DNA from: Lachnospira sp.
GTDB taxonomy: Bacteria; Bacillota; Clostridia; Lachnospirales; Lachnospiraceae
Length of the DNA stretch: 64,000 nt
NCBI GenBank assembly: GCA_017621205.1
Contig: JAGATQ010000039.1
Span: forward strand, 154,249-218,248
Direction: 5' to 3'
The notes beneath the pieces are model-generated. The model saw only the letters and a list, made by a program, of their open reading frames with translations, was not told the DNA's origin and did not search any database. Positions 9,680 to 19,257 of the stretch are shown here, piece by piece. The position numbers and the translations under genes were made by a program. Each line of letters begins with the position of its first letter. The stretch's first letter is position 1.

Positions 9680-11113
9680 GTGGAAGAAAAAATTAGAAAA
9701 CGAGCATATAAAAAGACGGTTAGTATTGTGAATGAGACAGCGACAGAGGTGTATGAAAGCTATGTTGGGAGAGGTAATGGCTTTTTACTGGAAAGCTATG
9801 ATAAGCACAACGGACGTTATGTATTTCTAGGCAGAGAACCAGAGGCAATTATTACTTCCAGACAAGATAAGGGCTTGTGTATCCAGTATAAGGATGGCAC
9901 CCGGCTTAAACAGCCGGGAAATCCGGTGGAATTATTGAAGCAGTTTTACAGCCGTTATGAGATTACGAAGGAGGAGGGGGAGCTTCCTTTTCTCGGTGGA
10001 TTGGTTGGGGCTTTTGGCTATGATTATGTGCGTTATCAGGAGGAGCTTCCGGATGAAAATGAAGAGGAGCTTGGTATTGACACCATACAGCTTATGCTGG
10101 TGATGGAATATATTACCATCGATCATGAGGCGGAAACCATGACCTTTGTCACATTGATGGAGGATAGCGAAGCAGGCTATGAAAAAGCTCAGGCAAGGCT
10201 TTTAACGATGTCAAAGGAGGTCGTAGAACGCTATCATGCTTATAAAAGGGAGAAGCAGAATCATATTGCAGATACGAGGGATGGTATTATTGTGAAACGC
10301 TCGGATACCTTGGAGGAATATAGCAGCAAGGTGAACCGGATTAAGCATTATATCAGGGAGGGACATATTTTCCAGACGGTATTGTCACAGCGGTGGACGG
10401 TACAGACTGGTGTAGATGGCTACACGCTTTATCAGAGATTGCGGGAGAAGAATCCTTCACCTTACATGTATTATTTCAAGTTTCCGGAATTTGAGATTAT
10501 TGGAAGCTCACCAGAGATGATTGTAAAGGAAAAGCGTGGCATTGTTGAGACTTGCCCGATTGCTGGAACCAGACCAAGAGGAAAGGACGAACAGGAGGAT
10601 GAATGCCTGATTAAGGAGCTTCTGGCAGACGAAAAGGAAAGGGCAGAGCATGTTATGCTGGTGGATCTGGCGAGAAATGATATGGGGCGAATTGCAGAAT
10701 TTGGCACGGTCAAGGTAGCGCAGTTTATGGATATTAAGAAGTATTCCCATGTTATGCATATCGTTTCTTTGGTAAAAGGGAAGCAGCGTGGGACAATGCA
10801 TCCTCTTGATTTGATGAACAGCTTCCTGCCTGCAGGTACATTAAGTGGCGCTCCTAAGATTCGTGCAATGGAGATTATTGATGAGCTGGAGACGGTGCGG
10901 CGGGGACTATATGGGGGAGCCATTGGTTATATAGATTTCTCCGGTGATATGGATTTTTGTATTACAATCCGTACAATGATAAAAAAGGGCAATCTGGTAT
11001 ATTTACAAGCGGGTGCAGGAATTGTTGCAGATTCTGTTCCCGAAAAGGAGTATCAGGAATGTGTTAATAAGATGGGGGCATTGTCTTCGATTTTACTCAA
11101 GGAGGGAGAATAA
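9680..11113 (+). CDS. trpE: Anthranilate synthase component I
   Basis: TrpE makes anthranilate from chorismate, with TrpG supplying ammonia from glutamine. The chorismate-binding domain is clear: GSSPEMIVK, PIAGTRPRGK, DLARNDMGRIA and SGAPKIRAMEIIDELE. The GTG at 9680 is chosen because AGGAGG sits 8 bp upstream and the open frame further upstream would run through the T-box and its terminator. That gives 477 residues, a normal size. The N-terminal tryptophan-binding region is also present (LLESYD), so feedback inhibition is plausible. PabB was considered, but the T-box and the neighbouring trp genes favour TrpE. Confidence 0.95.
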   Translation: MEEKIRKRAYKKTVSIVNETATEVYESYVGRGNGFLLESYDKHNGRYVFLGREPEAIITSRQDKGLCIQYKDGTRLKQPGNPVELLKQFYSRYEITKEEGELPFLGGLVGAFGYDYVRYQEELPDENEEELGIDTIQLMLVMEYITIDHEAETMTFVTLMEDSEAGYEKAQARLLTMSKEVVERYHAYKREKQNHIADTRDGIIVKRSDTLEEYSSKVNRIKHYIREGHIFQTVLSQRWTVQTGVDGYTLYQRLREKNPSPYMYYFKFPEFEIIGSSPEMIVKEKRGIVETCPIAGTRPRGKDEQEDECLIKELLADEKERAEHVMLVDLARNDMGRIAEFGTVKVAQFMDIKKYSHVMHIVSLVKGKQRGTMHPLDLMNSFLPAGTLSGAPKIRAMEIIDELETVRRGLYGGAIGYIDFSGDMDFCITIRTMIKKGNLVYLQAGAGIVADSVPEKEYQECVNKMGALSSILLKEGE

Positions 11114-11114
11114 C

Positions 11115-11684
11115 ATGGTTTTATTAATTGATAATTATGATTCCTTTACCTATAATTTGTATCAGTATATAGGTATATTCCGACCGGATATTGAGGTAGT
11201 GAGGAATGACAAGATTACGCTTGAAGAAATCAAGCAGAAAAGCCCAGACCATATTGTGTTGTCGCCGGGACCGAAAAGTCCGAAGGAGGCAGGAATTTGT
11301 ATGGACGTGGTAAAGGAGTTTTATAGAGAGATTCCTATTCTTGGCATATGTCTTGGACACCAGAGTATTGGTGCGGCATTTGGGGCTCAAATCTCTTATG
11401 CGAAGTCGTTATTTCACGGAAAGCAGTCGCAGGTTACACATGATAAAACAGGTATTTTTGATGGAATACCGGATGGTATCAAGGTGGCAAGATATCATTC
11501 ACTGGCGGTTGTTGAAGAGACGCTTCCTGATTGTCTCAGAGTAAACTGCCGGACCAAAGATGGAGAAATTATGGCGATAGAACATAAGCAATATCCAGTG
11601 TTTGGCATTCAGTTTCATCCCGAGTCAATATACACAGAGCATGGCAAGAAAATGATTGAGAATTTCCTGTCGGTGAAGGGGTAG
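11115..11684 (+). CDS. trpG: Anthranilate synthase component II (glutamine amidotransferase)
   Basis: This 189-residue class I glutamine amidotransferase feeds ammonia to TrpE. The oxyanion/nucleophile motif GICLGHQSIGAAFG carries the catalytic Cys, and the His-Glu pair is in FGIQFHPESIYTE. It begins MVLLIDNYDSFTYN, one base after the trpE stop codon, behind GGAGGGAG, consistent with translational coupling. It is not fused to TrpD, unlike some TrpGD proteins. It may also serve p-aminobenzoate synthesis, as in Bacillus; the sequence does not decide. Confidence 0.95.
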   Translation: MVLLIDNYDSFTYNLYQYIGIFRPDIEVVRNDKITLEEIKQKSPDHIVLSPGPKSPKEAGICMDVVKEFYREIPILGICLGHQSIGAAFGAQISYAKSLFHGKQSQVTHDKTGIFDGIPDGIKVARYHSLAVVEETLPDCLRVNCRTKDGEIMAIEHKQYPVFGIQFHPESIYTEHGKKMIENFLSVKG

Positions 11685-11699
11685 AAAGGAGAATTTTTT

Positions 11700-12473
11700 A
11701 TGATATTAGATGATATTGTTGCAGATAAGAAGAAGCGTTTGCCTGAGCACAAGAAACGAGTTGGTGAGGAGGAGATGAAACAGCTTGCCCTTGCTTCTGA
11801 TAGAATAGGTATTTCCTTTTACGAGGCACTGAAAAAACCAGGCTTATCAATTATCGGTGAGTTTAAGAAGGCATCTCCGAGTATGGGAGAGATTGGAGAA
11901 ACCATCCCTCTTGAGAAACGTATCGAGGAGTATAACCAATCGGTGGATGCGATTAGCTGCCTGACAGAAGAGGACCATTTTCATGGAAATGCAGATTACT
12001 TTAGGGAGATTCGGGGCATCAGTCCGCTTCCTATGATACGCAAGGATTTTATTATTGATGAATATCAGATATATGAGGCAAAGGTAATCGGGGCAGATTG
12101 TATATTGCTGATTGCTGCAATTCTTGATGATAGTGAGTTAAAGAGTTTTTATCAACTAGCACGCAGCCTTTCGTTGGATGTTTTGGTAGAAACTCATGAT
12201 GAAAAAGAAATGGAGCGTGCCTTACGGCTGTCCCCTAGAATTGTCGGGGTCAATAACCGTAATCTAAAGGATTTTAGTATCTCTCTTATGCAGACAAAGT
12301 GGCTTCGCCCGATGGTACCGGATGGAACAGTTTTTGTGTCAGAGAGTGGGGTTGCGAAGGATGAGGATATTGCATTTTTGAAGGAATGTAAGGTAGACGC
12401 TCTGCTTATTGGGCGTGCGTTTATGGAAAGTGACAATCCCATGGCACTAGCAACACGTTGGAAGAGTATTTAA
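11700..12473 (+). CDS. trpC: Indole-3-glycerol phosphate synthase
   Basis: This 257-residue TIM-barrel enzyme converts carboxyphenylamino-deoxyribulose phosphate to indole-3-glycerol phosphate. Hallmarks are the N-terminal ILDDIVADKKKR, the lysine motif IGEFKKASPSMG (commonly KRASPSKG), PMIRKDFIIDEYQI, IVGVNNRNLKDF and VSESGV. It follows trpG by 15 bp with an AAAGGAG ribosome binding site. There is no fused TrpF domain. Confidence 0.95.
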   Translation: MILDDIVADKKKRLPEHKKRVGEEEMKQLALASDRIGISFYEALKKPGLSIIGEFKKASPSMGEIGETIPLEKRIEEYNQSVDAISCLTEEDHFHGNADYFREIRGISPLPMIRKDFIIDEYQIYEAKVIGADCILLIAAILDDSELKSFYQLARSLSLDVLVETHDEKEMERALRLSPRIVGVNNRNLKDFSISLMQTKWLRPMVPDGTVFVSESGVAKDEDIAFLKECKVDALLIGRAFMESDNPMALATRWKSI

Positions 12474-12495
12474 TAAATGAAAGGATGTAATTAAA

Positions 12496-13683
12496 ATGTA
12501 TCAAAATAAGAAATATGGGGCGTTTGGCGGACAATATGTATCGGAGTTATTAATGAATACATTAAAGGAGTTGGAGAGTGCATATCGTGAAGCCATTGCC
12601 GACCCGAAATTCTGGGATGATTATAATTATTATATGAAGGAGTTTGTTGGAAGGGAGAATCCCCTTTACTATGCAGAGAATCTTTCTAAAAAATATGGAA
12701 CGAAATTGTATTTAAAAAGAGAGGATTTGAATCATACCGGGGCACACAAGATAAATAATGTGATTGGACAGATTTTGCTGGCAAAGCGTATGGGAAAGAA
12801 TAAGGTAATTGCAGAAACGGGTGCAGGACAGCATGGTGTTGCGACGGCTACCGGAGCGGCATTGTTTGGAATGGAGTGTACTGTTTATATGGGACAGGAG
12901 GATATAGAGCGGCAAAAGCTGAATGTGTTCCGCATGGAGATGCTTGGAGCTAAAGTAGTCCCGGTTACCTCCGGCAGTTGTACATTAAAGGATGCTACGA
13001 ATGAGGCTATCCGTACATGGGCAAAGAAGGCGGAGGATACGTTTTATGTTATTGGTTCTGCGGTTGGACCGCATCCTTATCCTGAGATGGTAAAGGAGTT
13101 CCAGCGGATAATTAGTAAAGAGACGAAAAAACAAATTATGGAAAAAGAAGGAAGACTGCCGGATACCGTGATTGCATGCTGTGGCGGTGGTTCTAATTCC
13201 ATTGGTATGTTTGCAGAGTTTTTGGAGAATAAGGATGTGGAATTGATTGGCGTGGAAGCAGCGGGACTTGGTATTGAAAGCGGTAAGCATGCTTCTGCCA
13301 TGGCGCTTGGTAAACCCGGTGTATTGCATGGAATGCGTTCTTATCTATTGCAGGATGATAATGGTAATGTGCAGATTGCCCATTCCATTTCAGCAGGACT
13401 TGATTATCCCGGAATCGGTCCAGAGCATGCATATCTTAGGGATAGTGGAAGGGTAAGTTATGTTTCCATTACAGATAAGGAGTGTATTGACGCCCTTTTG
13501 GAGCTTTGCCGCCTGGAGGGAATTATTCCTGCAATTGAGAGTGCCCATGCATTGGCCTATGCCTTTAAGAAGGCAGAGACGATGAAAGCGGATGATATTA
13601 TGGTGGTATGTTTGTCTGGCCGTGGAGATAAGGATGTTCATACGGTGGCACAATATTTAGAAGGAAAGGATATGAATAAATAA
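12496..13683 (+). CDS. trpB: Tryptophan synthase beta chain
   Basis: TrpB is a PLP enzyme that joins indole and serine to give tryptophan. The cofactor lysine is K85 in NHTGAHKIN, the phosphate-binding loop is [12 protein letters not shown], and [10 protein letters not shown] is conserved. The 395-residue length matches the canonical TrpB1 type that partners with TrpA. Its stop codon shares one base with the trpA start (TAATG at 13681-13685), indicating coupled translation and 1:1 production. Confidence 0.97.
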   Translation: MYQNKKYGAFGGQYVSELLMNTLKELESAYREAIADPKFWDDYNYYMKEFVGRENPLYYAENLSKKYGTKLYLKREDLNHTGAHKINNVIGQILLAKRMGKNKVIAETGAGQHGVATATGAALFGMECTVYMGQEDIERQKLNVFRMEMLGAKVVPVTSGSCTLKDATNEAIRTWAKKAEDTFYVIGSAVGPHPYPEMVKEFQRIISKETKKQIMEKEGRLPDTVIACCGGGSNSIGMFAEFLENKDVELIGVEAAGLGIESGKHASAMALGKPGVLHGMRSYLLQDDNGNVQIAHSISAGLDYPGIGPEHAYLRDSGRVSYVSITDKECIDALLELCRLEGIIPAIESAHALAYAFKKAETMKADDIMVVCLSGRGDKDVHTVAQYLEGKDMNK

Positions 13684-14468
13684 TGAATCGTATAGAAGAG
13701 AGAATGACAAAATTAAAAAATAATAAAGAAAAAGCGTTGATAACCTATATGACAGCGGGACTGCCTGATATGGATAAAACCGTGGATATTATAAAAGCAC
13801 AGGCAGAGGCGGGAGTGGATGTGATTGAGCTTGGCATACCATTTTCTGACCCTATTGCAGATGGGCCTGTGATTCAGGATGCCTCTTTCCGTTCTATTGA
13901 AAAAGGAACCAATCTTACGAAGGTATTTGAAGCGGTTGCCAGAATGCGTAAGGATTGTGAGGTGCCAATTGTTTTTATGATGTATTTTAATACAGTTCTT
14001 CATTATGGCGTGGAGGCTTTGGTGAAAAAATGTAGAGAAGTCGGTGTGGATGGAGTTATTATACCAGATATGCCTTATGAGGAGCAGTATGAAATCAGAC
14101 AATATTTAGATGAAGAGTCACCGATTTTAATCCAATTGGTGTCTCCGGTATCAAAGGAACGCATTCCGATGCTTGTAAAGGATGCCAAGGGATTTATTTA
14201 TTGTGTGTCATCAATGGGGGTAACCGGACAGGGAGGAGATTTTCATTCTAATTTATCCTCATACTTAAATGAAGTGAAACAGATTGCAGAGGTTCCGGTT
14301 ATGATGGGCTTTGGGATTCGTACAGCAGACGATATCAGAGGGCAGGAGGATATCATTGACGGTGCTATTGTTGGCACAGCATTTATTAGGTTAATGGAAG
14401 AAAACCAATATGATTTAAACGTGATTGCTGATTATATCAGGACATTTAAACGTGAAATGAATGGATGA
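13683..14468 (+). CDS. trpA: Tryptophan synthase alpha chain
   Basis: TrpA cleaves indole-3-glycerol phosphate and channels indole to TrpB. The catalytic acids are visible in VIELGIPFSDPIADGPVIQ (E49 and D60), with the phosphate-binding segments near VSSMGVTGQGG and GFGIRTADDI. At 261 residues it is of normal length. It is the last gene of the trp operon; no clear T-run terminator was found directly after it. Confidence 0.96.
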   Translation: MNRIEERMTKLKNNKEKALITYMTAGLPDMDKTVDIIKAQAEAGVDVIELGIPFSDPIADGPVIQDASFRSIEKGTNLTKVFEAVARMRKDCEVPIVFMMYFNTVLHYGVEALVKKCREVGVDGVIIPDMPYEEQYEIRQYLDEESPILIQLVSPVSKERIPMLVKDAKGFIYCVSSMGVTGQGGDFHSNLSSYLNEVKQIAEVPVMMGFGIRTADDIRGQEDIIDGAIVGTAFIRLMEENQYDLNVIADYIRTFKREMNG

Positions 14469-14629
14469 GAGTGTTTATAGCAATATAATTGGTATAATTA
14501 TACAAATGGAATTGGCAAATTAGAAAGATTTCTACAATTGGATAAGCACCTAGAGGTAGATTAATAAGCTTTTTGTGAATTATTAATAAAAAATGTTGTG
14601 AAAAACATGGATAAAAAGCCATATTTGCC

Positions 14630-14658
14630 TTGAATATATTTTTTTGATGTGTTAGAAT
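14630..14658 (+). promoter_or_regulatory. Sigma-A promoter
   Basis: TTGAAT (14630-14635) and TAGAAT (14653-14658) are 17 bp apart, 45 bp before the next gene. The rest of the 235-bp gap after trpA is AT-rich and shows nothing else I can support. Confidence 0.7.
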
Positions 14659-14703
14659 GATAATAAGATTTTAAGGAAGTAGTGTTTTTAAGGAGGAATC
14701 GCA

Positions 14704-16779
14704 ATGAATAGTTTGTCAGTTAGTATGTCACAATCGGATCACAGTTTGATGAACCTTGCAGCTTCCGGTAACAAAGGTCTGTTTATTCACTTTTTAAATG
14801 AACAGTTGGAGGATGGTTTCTATACTCTTGTAATTGATTACCTGAAGGACAATGAATTTGACATTACACAGATGAATGTGCCAGATGATATCAAGGCACA
14901 ATCAGAGCGTTTGTTTAAATTGCAGGAATTTGTGAACATACATATTAAGCAGGCAGATAAGTATGAGATTGAAGACTGGATTGAGCCGCTTTATCATCAT
15001 GTGTATGGGGAACATGATCCGGCAGATATAGATGGAGATATTTCTGTTGGTGGTATATACCGTTATAGTGTATGGCTTGTTTATTTATATCAGGTTGACC
15101 GTTTTGAGGATGCAATGCGTTTGATTGGCGAGAAGGTTGCACCACAGATGATTAATTGTTATTATCAGGCATTGGAGGAGGATGATCGTCCGAAGAATTT
15201 TGATAAGGCAGTTATGGGATACCTTGATCTGATAAGTGTAGTTATGGATATGGACTTGACGAGTCATACGAATTCGGAGTTATATCTGAACAACCTTGAG
15301 GTATTTTATGATTATCTGGTTGAGGATGATGATGTAGCGAACGACTATAAGATTCAATTCTCTATGGGCATGTTTAACGAATATATTAAGAATTTGAACT
15401 ATGATAAGGCATTTGAATTCTATGGCTTGAATGCAGAGTATATTCCGGTAGATAACATGAAGGTGTATGACAGCTTTAAGGATTTGATTCGTAACTGTGA
15501 TAATACACGCAATACTAATGTATTGAACCGTGCAGTAGTCACCGCAATTTCCAAGCAGGAGATTTATAACCGGCGTATCGATGGACTTATTTCTGATGTA
15601 TCTGCTTTTATAAAGAAGGTATGTAAGTATATTGAGGAAGATCCTGTGATGAAGAAGAATCTGCAGGTGCTTGGTACCGGTTCTTCCCTGTCTGATAAGA
15701 GCAACATCTTTGAAGGGCTTTATGAGTACAATATGGTATTCTTTGAGTGTGGTATTAAGGCATTGGTTAGTCAGGATATGTCAAACCGCTCGTGGGAAGA
15801 GAAGTATGAGATTTTGGATATGCTTTATACTACATTGAATGTACTGTTCAATGGCGATAGTGTATACGAGCTTTCTAATAAGATTGAACACCAGTTTATT
15901 GAGTTGAACTGGATTGGTAATTTTATTAATGGTAATCCTACACTGTTGAAGGGCTTGTTCAGTGTGCGTGAGAAGATTAAAGCATTTAAGATTCGTAAAG
16001 ACTCCATCATTGAGAAGAACAAGACCAATCTGGAGATTAAGGGTATGCTTGAGGACCGCCAGAAGCATCTTGTGTTTATGGCAGCAGATGATATGATTAA
16101 GAATGGTGTAGAGAATGCTAAGGTTCAGGTTATGAGTAATGGCTATGACCCGAAGAAGATTGAAAAGCAGCTTTCTAAAACATATGAGAGTATTACACTT
16201 CCTAGTAAGTATCAGACTGCAGGCGGTGGTGGCTTTAAGTTTGGTGGCGGCGGTAATGATGACTTTAAGAAGCTTATGATGAACGCCAAGGTTGCTGATT
16301 GTGTAAATAAATCTGAATGGTTATGGAACCAGCATGTGGACAAAGGAAGTGACGCTGCCACGAAGGAGGAGCGTACTTATGCAGTTGCTTATCTGATTAA
16401 GGCGGTGGAGGAGTTGCTCACGAAGTCAGCACCGAAACCAAGTTCTGGTTCCAGCTCATCAGGTAATAAGCGTGTTATTGTGACAAAGACGGGTAAAGTA
16501 ATTGAGCTTTCTGATGAGACAACAGGAATTGGCAGTGGTTCAAGCAAGGCATCTGCACCAGAGAGCAACGTGATTAGTTATATTAACAATATTGGAGATT
16601 ATTTGCTGAACAACAAAGCAGACCATGTGGAATATGTTAAGAGCTATATTAATGATTTGATTGACCGTATGATGGAGGTTGGATTTGATAAGGATTCTTT
16701 CCTGACGTCTTTTGAGGCAGATGATTTACGAACTAAGACATGGATTGTAATTAAGAAATTAATGTCTGACTTAGCATAA
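14704..16779 (+). CDS. Large soluble protein of unknown function
   Basis: I do not recognise this 691-residue protein. It has no signal peptide or membrane segment. It is acidic and appears mainly alpha-helical up to about residue 500, resembling a helical-repeat scaffold by eye. A Gly-rich stretch (GGGGFKFGGGG, near residue 505) and a Ser/Gly-rich linker (SSGSSSSGN, near residue 580) divide it. The C-terminal part (about 620-691) is again helical. It has its own promoter, a strong AAGGAGG site 6 bp before the ATG, and a strong terminator, so it is a single-gene unit and probably well expressed. No catalytic motif was seen. Confidence 0.85.
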   Translation: MNSLSVSMSQSDHSLMNLAASGNKGLFIHFLNEQLEDGFYTLVIDYLKDNEFDITQMNVPDDIKAQSERLFKLQEFVNIHIKQADKYEIEDWIEPLYHHVYGEHDPADIDGDISVGGIYRYSVWLVYLYQVDRFEDAMRLIGEKVAPQMINCYYQALEEDDRPKNFDKAVMGYLDLISVVMDMDLTSHTNSELYLNNLEVFYDYLVEDDDVANDYKIQFSMGMFNEYIKNLNYDKAFEFYGLNAEYIPVDNMKVYDSFKDLIRNCDNTRNTNVLNRAVVTAISKQEIYNRRIDGLISDVSAFIKKVCKYIEEDPVMKKNLQVLGTGSSLSDKSNIFEGLYEYNMVFFECGIKALVSQDMSNRSWEEKYEILDMLYTTLNVLFNGDSVYELSNKIEHQFIELNWIGNFINGNPTLLKGLFSVREKIKAFKIRKDSIIEKNKTNLEIKGMLEDRQKHLVFMAADDMIKNGVENAKVQVMSNGYDPKKIEKQLSKTYESITLPSKYQTAGGGGFKFGGGGNDDFKKLMMNAKVADCVNKSEWLWNQHVDKGSDAATKEERTYAVAYLIKAVEELLTKSAPKPSSGSSSSGNKRVIVTKTGKVIELSDETTGIGSGSSKASAPESNVISYINNIGDYLLNNKADHVEYVKSYINDLIDRMMEVGFDKDSFLTSFEADDLRTKTWIVIKKLMSDLA

Positions 16780-16882
16780 TTCTAGTATTCATTATTCATA
16801 TTTATTAAGATTTTTATTACCTGTTCATTGTCAATGGGTAATAAATCATTGAAACCGCTGTTTTACAGTTGGTTTCAATTCA

Positions 16883-16928
16883 AGAAGAAAGATTGCTATT
16901 ATGTTTTTGTAATAGCAATTTTTTCTTC
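16883..16928 (+). terminator. Strong terminator after the 691-residue protein gene
   Basis: An almost perfect stem of about 19 bp pairs AGAAGAAAGATTGCTATTA with TAATAGCAATTTTTTCTTCT, with a T-rich loop and a T-rich 3' strand. A second hairpin-like stretch (GAAACC...GGTTTC) lies just upstream at 16852-16877. Confidence 0.85.
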
Positions 16929-16970
16929 TATATTATATTTGAAAGAAATAATTGAAAGAAAGGGATAATT

Positions 16971-17300
16971 ATGATTACAAGAGAACAATTATATGTGCTT
17001 GATTATTATAAGAAAAATACATATATGGGAAGTGATGGCCCTCTTTATTTCCGGATTTACCGTATCGAGGAGAGCAGTTCCGAAACGAAGGAGGGAGAGG
17101 CTGCGCAGTCTTTATTAGAGGCAGTTTGCTGGCCTGGGCCCTTTATTTACGATAAAACACCCGAGGAGCATAAGCACTTCAAACGGTTTGAATACAGTGA
17201 AGAGGGAATGGAAGAGATTATATCATGGCTGATGAAAGAAAAGATATTGTTATCAGAAAGTAAGGAGAAATTCATAAAAGAGAAAGTCGATGATAGATAG
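16971..17300 (+). CDS. Small protein of unknown function
   Basis: This 109-residue soluble protein is not recognised. It begins MITREQLYVLDYYKKN, contains a WPGPFIYDKTPEE segment in the middle, and ends in a charged helical stretch. The ribosome binding site AAAGGG lies 7 bp before the ATG. It stands between a terminator and a tRNA gene on the opposite strand. No family or function can be given; coding status rests on the ribosome binding site and normal composition. Confidence 0.7.
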   Translation: MITREQLYVLDYYKKNTYMGSDGPLYFRIYRIEESSSETKEGEAAQSLLEAVCWPGPFIYDKTPEEHKHFKRFEYSEEGMEEIISWLMKEKILLSESKEKFIKEKVDDR

Positions 17301-17359
17301 ATGCCTAAATGTAGCTGCATGAAATACGAGTGAATATAATAAAAATGGCAATATAAAAA

Positions 17360-17430
17360 GCGCGAGACGGGGATCGAACCCGCGACCTTCTCCTTGGCAA
17401 GGAGACGCTCCACCACTGAGCCACTCGCGC
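17360..17430 (-). tRNA. tRNA-Gly (anticodon GCC)
   Basis: The minus strand folds as a cloverleaf: acceptor GCGCGAG/CTCGCGC, D arm GCTC...GAGC, anticodon stem TCTCC/GGAGA with loop TTGCCAA (anticodon GCC), T arm GCGGG-TTCGATC-CCCGT. It is 71 nt long and CCA is not encoded. Confidence 0.97.
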
Positions 17431-17461
17431 ATAATACATGCTATTTCCTAGCACGCTTACT

Positions 17462-17490
17462 ATAATACCAAAGATAATGAACCATGTCAA
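17462..17490 (-). promoter_or_regulatory. Promoter of tRNA-Gly
   Basis: On the minus strand TTGACA (17490-17485) and TATTAT (17467-17462) are 17 bp apart, about 32 bp upstream of the tRNA 5' end. Confidence 0.8.
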
Positions 17491-17583
17491 GAACAAATTA
17501 TTCGAGAAAGACATGCATTGACGATATTCCTAAATTATGTTACCTTATTAGTTAGTGATTTTATACAAAGAAAGGATAAGAAT

Positions 17584-19218
17584 ATGCCGGTTACAGATTA
17601 TCTAGAGCGTAATTGTAAATTATATGGGGATGAGGTTGCCTTGGTGGAACTGAATCCGACAATTGCAGATACAAGAAGGACAACATGGAAGGAATATGAT
17701 TTGGTTCAGACGACAGAATCTCAGCCCTATCGTCATGAGATAACATGGAGCGTTTTTGATGAGAAAGCTAACCGCGTTGCGAATATGCTGCTGGGACGTG
17801 GAGTAAAGCGTGGAGACAAGGTGGCTATTTTAATGTTTAACTGTCTGGAATGGCTGCCGATTTATTTTGGAATATTAAAGAGCGGAGCAATAGCCGTTCC
17901 TTTTAATTTTCGTTTTGATGCGGATGAAATTCAGTACTGTGCGGATTTGGCAGAGGTGGATATTTTATTTTTTGGACCGGAGTTTATTGGCCGGATTGAA
18001 TCTATTGCGGACAAGTTTAGCCGTGGCAGACTGTTAATCTATGTGGGAGACCACTGCCCGACCTTTGCAGAGAGTTATCATGAATTGGTAGCGGATTGTT
18101 CTAGTAAGGCGCCACTTATCCGTCTGGAGGATGAGGACGATGCGGCGATTTATTTTTCTTCAGGAACGACAGGATTTCCGAAGGCGATTTTGCATAATCA
18201 TGAGAGCCTGATGCAGGCAGCACAGATGGAGCAGAAACATCATGAGACGGGAAGGGATGATACGTTCCTTTGTATTCCGCCGTTATACCATACAGGAGCT
18301 AAGTTCCATTGGATGGGAAGCCTGTGTGCCGGAAGCAAGGCTGTTTTATTGAAGGGGACGAAGCCGGAGGTCATCTTAAAGGCGGTGTCACAGGAGCATT
18401 GTACGATTGTCTGGCTGTTAGTGCCATGGGCACAGGATATTCTGGATGCATTAGACCGTAAGGAGCTTCGCTTGGAGGATTATGACTTAGAGCAGTGGAG
18501 GCTAATGCATATAGGAGCACAGCCGGTACCGCCTTCATTGATTCAGCATTGGAGAGAATATTTCCCTAATCATAAATATGATACGAATTATGGTTTGTCA
18601 GAATCCACCGGACCGGGCTGTGTGCATCTTGGTATGAATAATATTCATAAAGTAGGTGCGATTGGTGTTCCGGGTTACCGTTGGCAGTGTAAGATTGTTG
18701 ATGAAGCGGGTAATGAGGTGGAGCAGGGCAGCGTTGGTGAGCTTGTCGTTAAAGGTCCGGGCGTGATGACCTGTTACTATAATGACGAAGAGGCAACTAG
18801 GGAAACCTTGAAGGATGGATGGTTGTTTACCGGGGATATGGCGATGATGGATGAGGATGGGTTTATTTTCCTTGTGGACCGGAAGAAGGATGTCATTGTC
18901 AGTGGCGGTGAGAATATCTATCCGGTGCAGATTGAGAATTTCTTAAGTGCGTATGATAAGGTTAAGGATGTGGCGGTAATCGGACTACCAGACAAACGGC
19001 TGGGTGAGATTACCGGAGCAGTTATTTCTATCAAAGAGGGCATGAGTTGCAGTGAAGAAGAGATAAACGATTTTTGTCTTGATTTACCACGTTACAAGCG
19101 TCCGAAAAAGATTATATTTGCTGAGGTTCCAAGAAATGCAACAGGTAAGATTGAAAAGCCGGCCTTGCGTAAAAAGTATGGAGTGGAGAATCTGGTTGCA
19201 GAGGAGAACCGGGGGTAG
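17584..19218 (+). CDS. AMP-dependent acyl-CoA synthetase/ligase family protein
   Basis: This is a class I adenylate-forming enzyme that would activate a carboxylic acid as acyl-AMP and then as a CoA thioester. The P-loop YFSSGTTGFPKAILHNH (about residues 190-206), the A5 motif YGLSESTGPG, and the A7-A8 segment GWLFTGDM...DRKKDVIVSGGENIYP are intact. The catalytic lysine fits ATGKIEKPALRKKYG near the end. The ATG at 17584 follows AAAGGA at good spacing and gives 544 residues; an upstream in-frame start at 17518 would add 22 residues without a ribosome binding site. The substrate is unknown: fatty, aromatic or bile acid are all possible for this family. Confidence 0.88.
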   Translation: MPVTDYLERNCKLYGDEVALVELNPTIADTRRTTWKEYDLVQTTESQPYRHEITWSVFDEKANRVANMLLGRGVKRGDKVAILMFNCLEWLPIYFGILKSGAIAVPFNFRFDADEIQYCADLAEVDILFFGPEFIGRIESIADKFSRGRLLIYVGDHCPTFAESYHELVADCSSKAPLIRLEDEDDAAIYFSSGTTGFPKAILHNHESLMQAAQMEQKHHETGRDDTFLCIPPLYHTGAKFHWMGSLCAGSKAVLLKGTKPEVILKAVSQEHCTIVWLLVPWAQDILDALDRKELRLEDYDLEQWRLMHIGAQPVPPSLIQHWREYFPNHKYDTNYGLSESTGPGCVHLGMNNIHKVGAIGVPGYRWQCKIVDEAGNEVEQGSVGELVVKGPGVMTCYYNDEEATRETLKDGWLFTGDMAMMDEDGFIFLVDRKKDVIVSGGENIYPVQIENFLSAYDKVKDVAVIGLPDKRLGEITGAVISIKEGMSCSEEEINDFCLDLPRYKRPKKIIFAEVPRNATGKIEKPALRKKYGVENLVAEENRG

Positions 19219-19257
19219 ATTTGCGAACGATCAAATAATAGATATAGGAGAAGAGTG

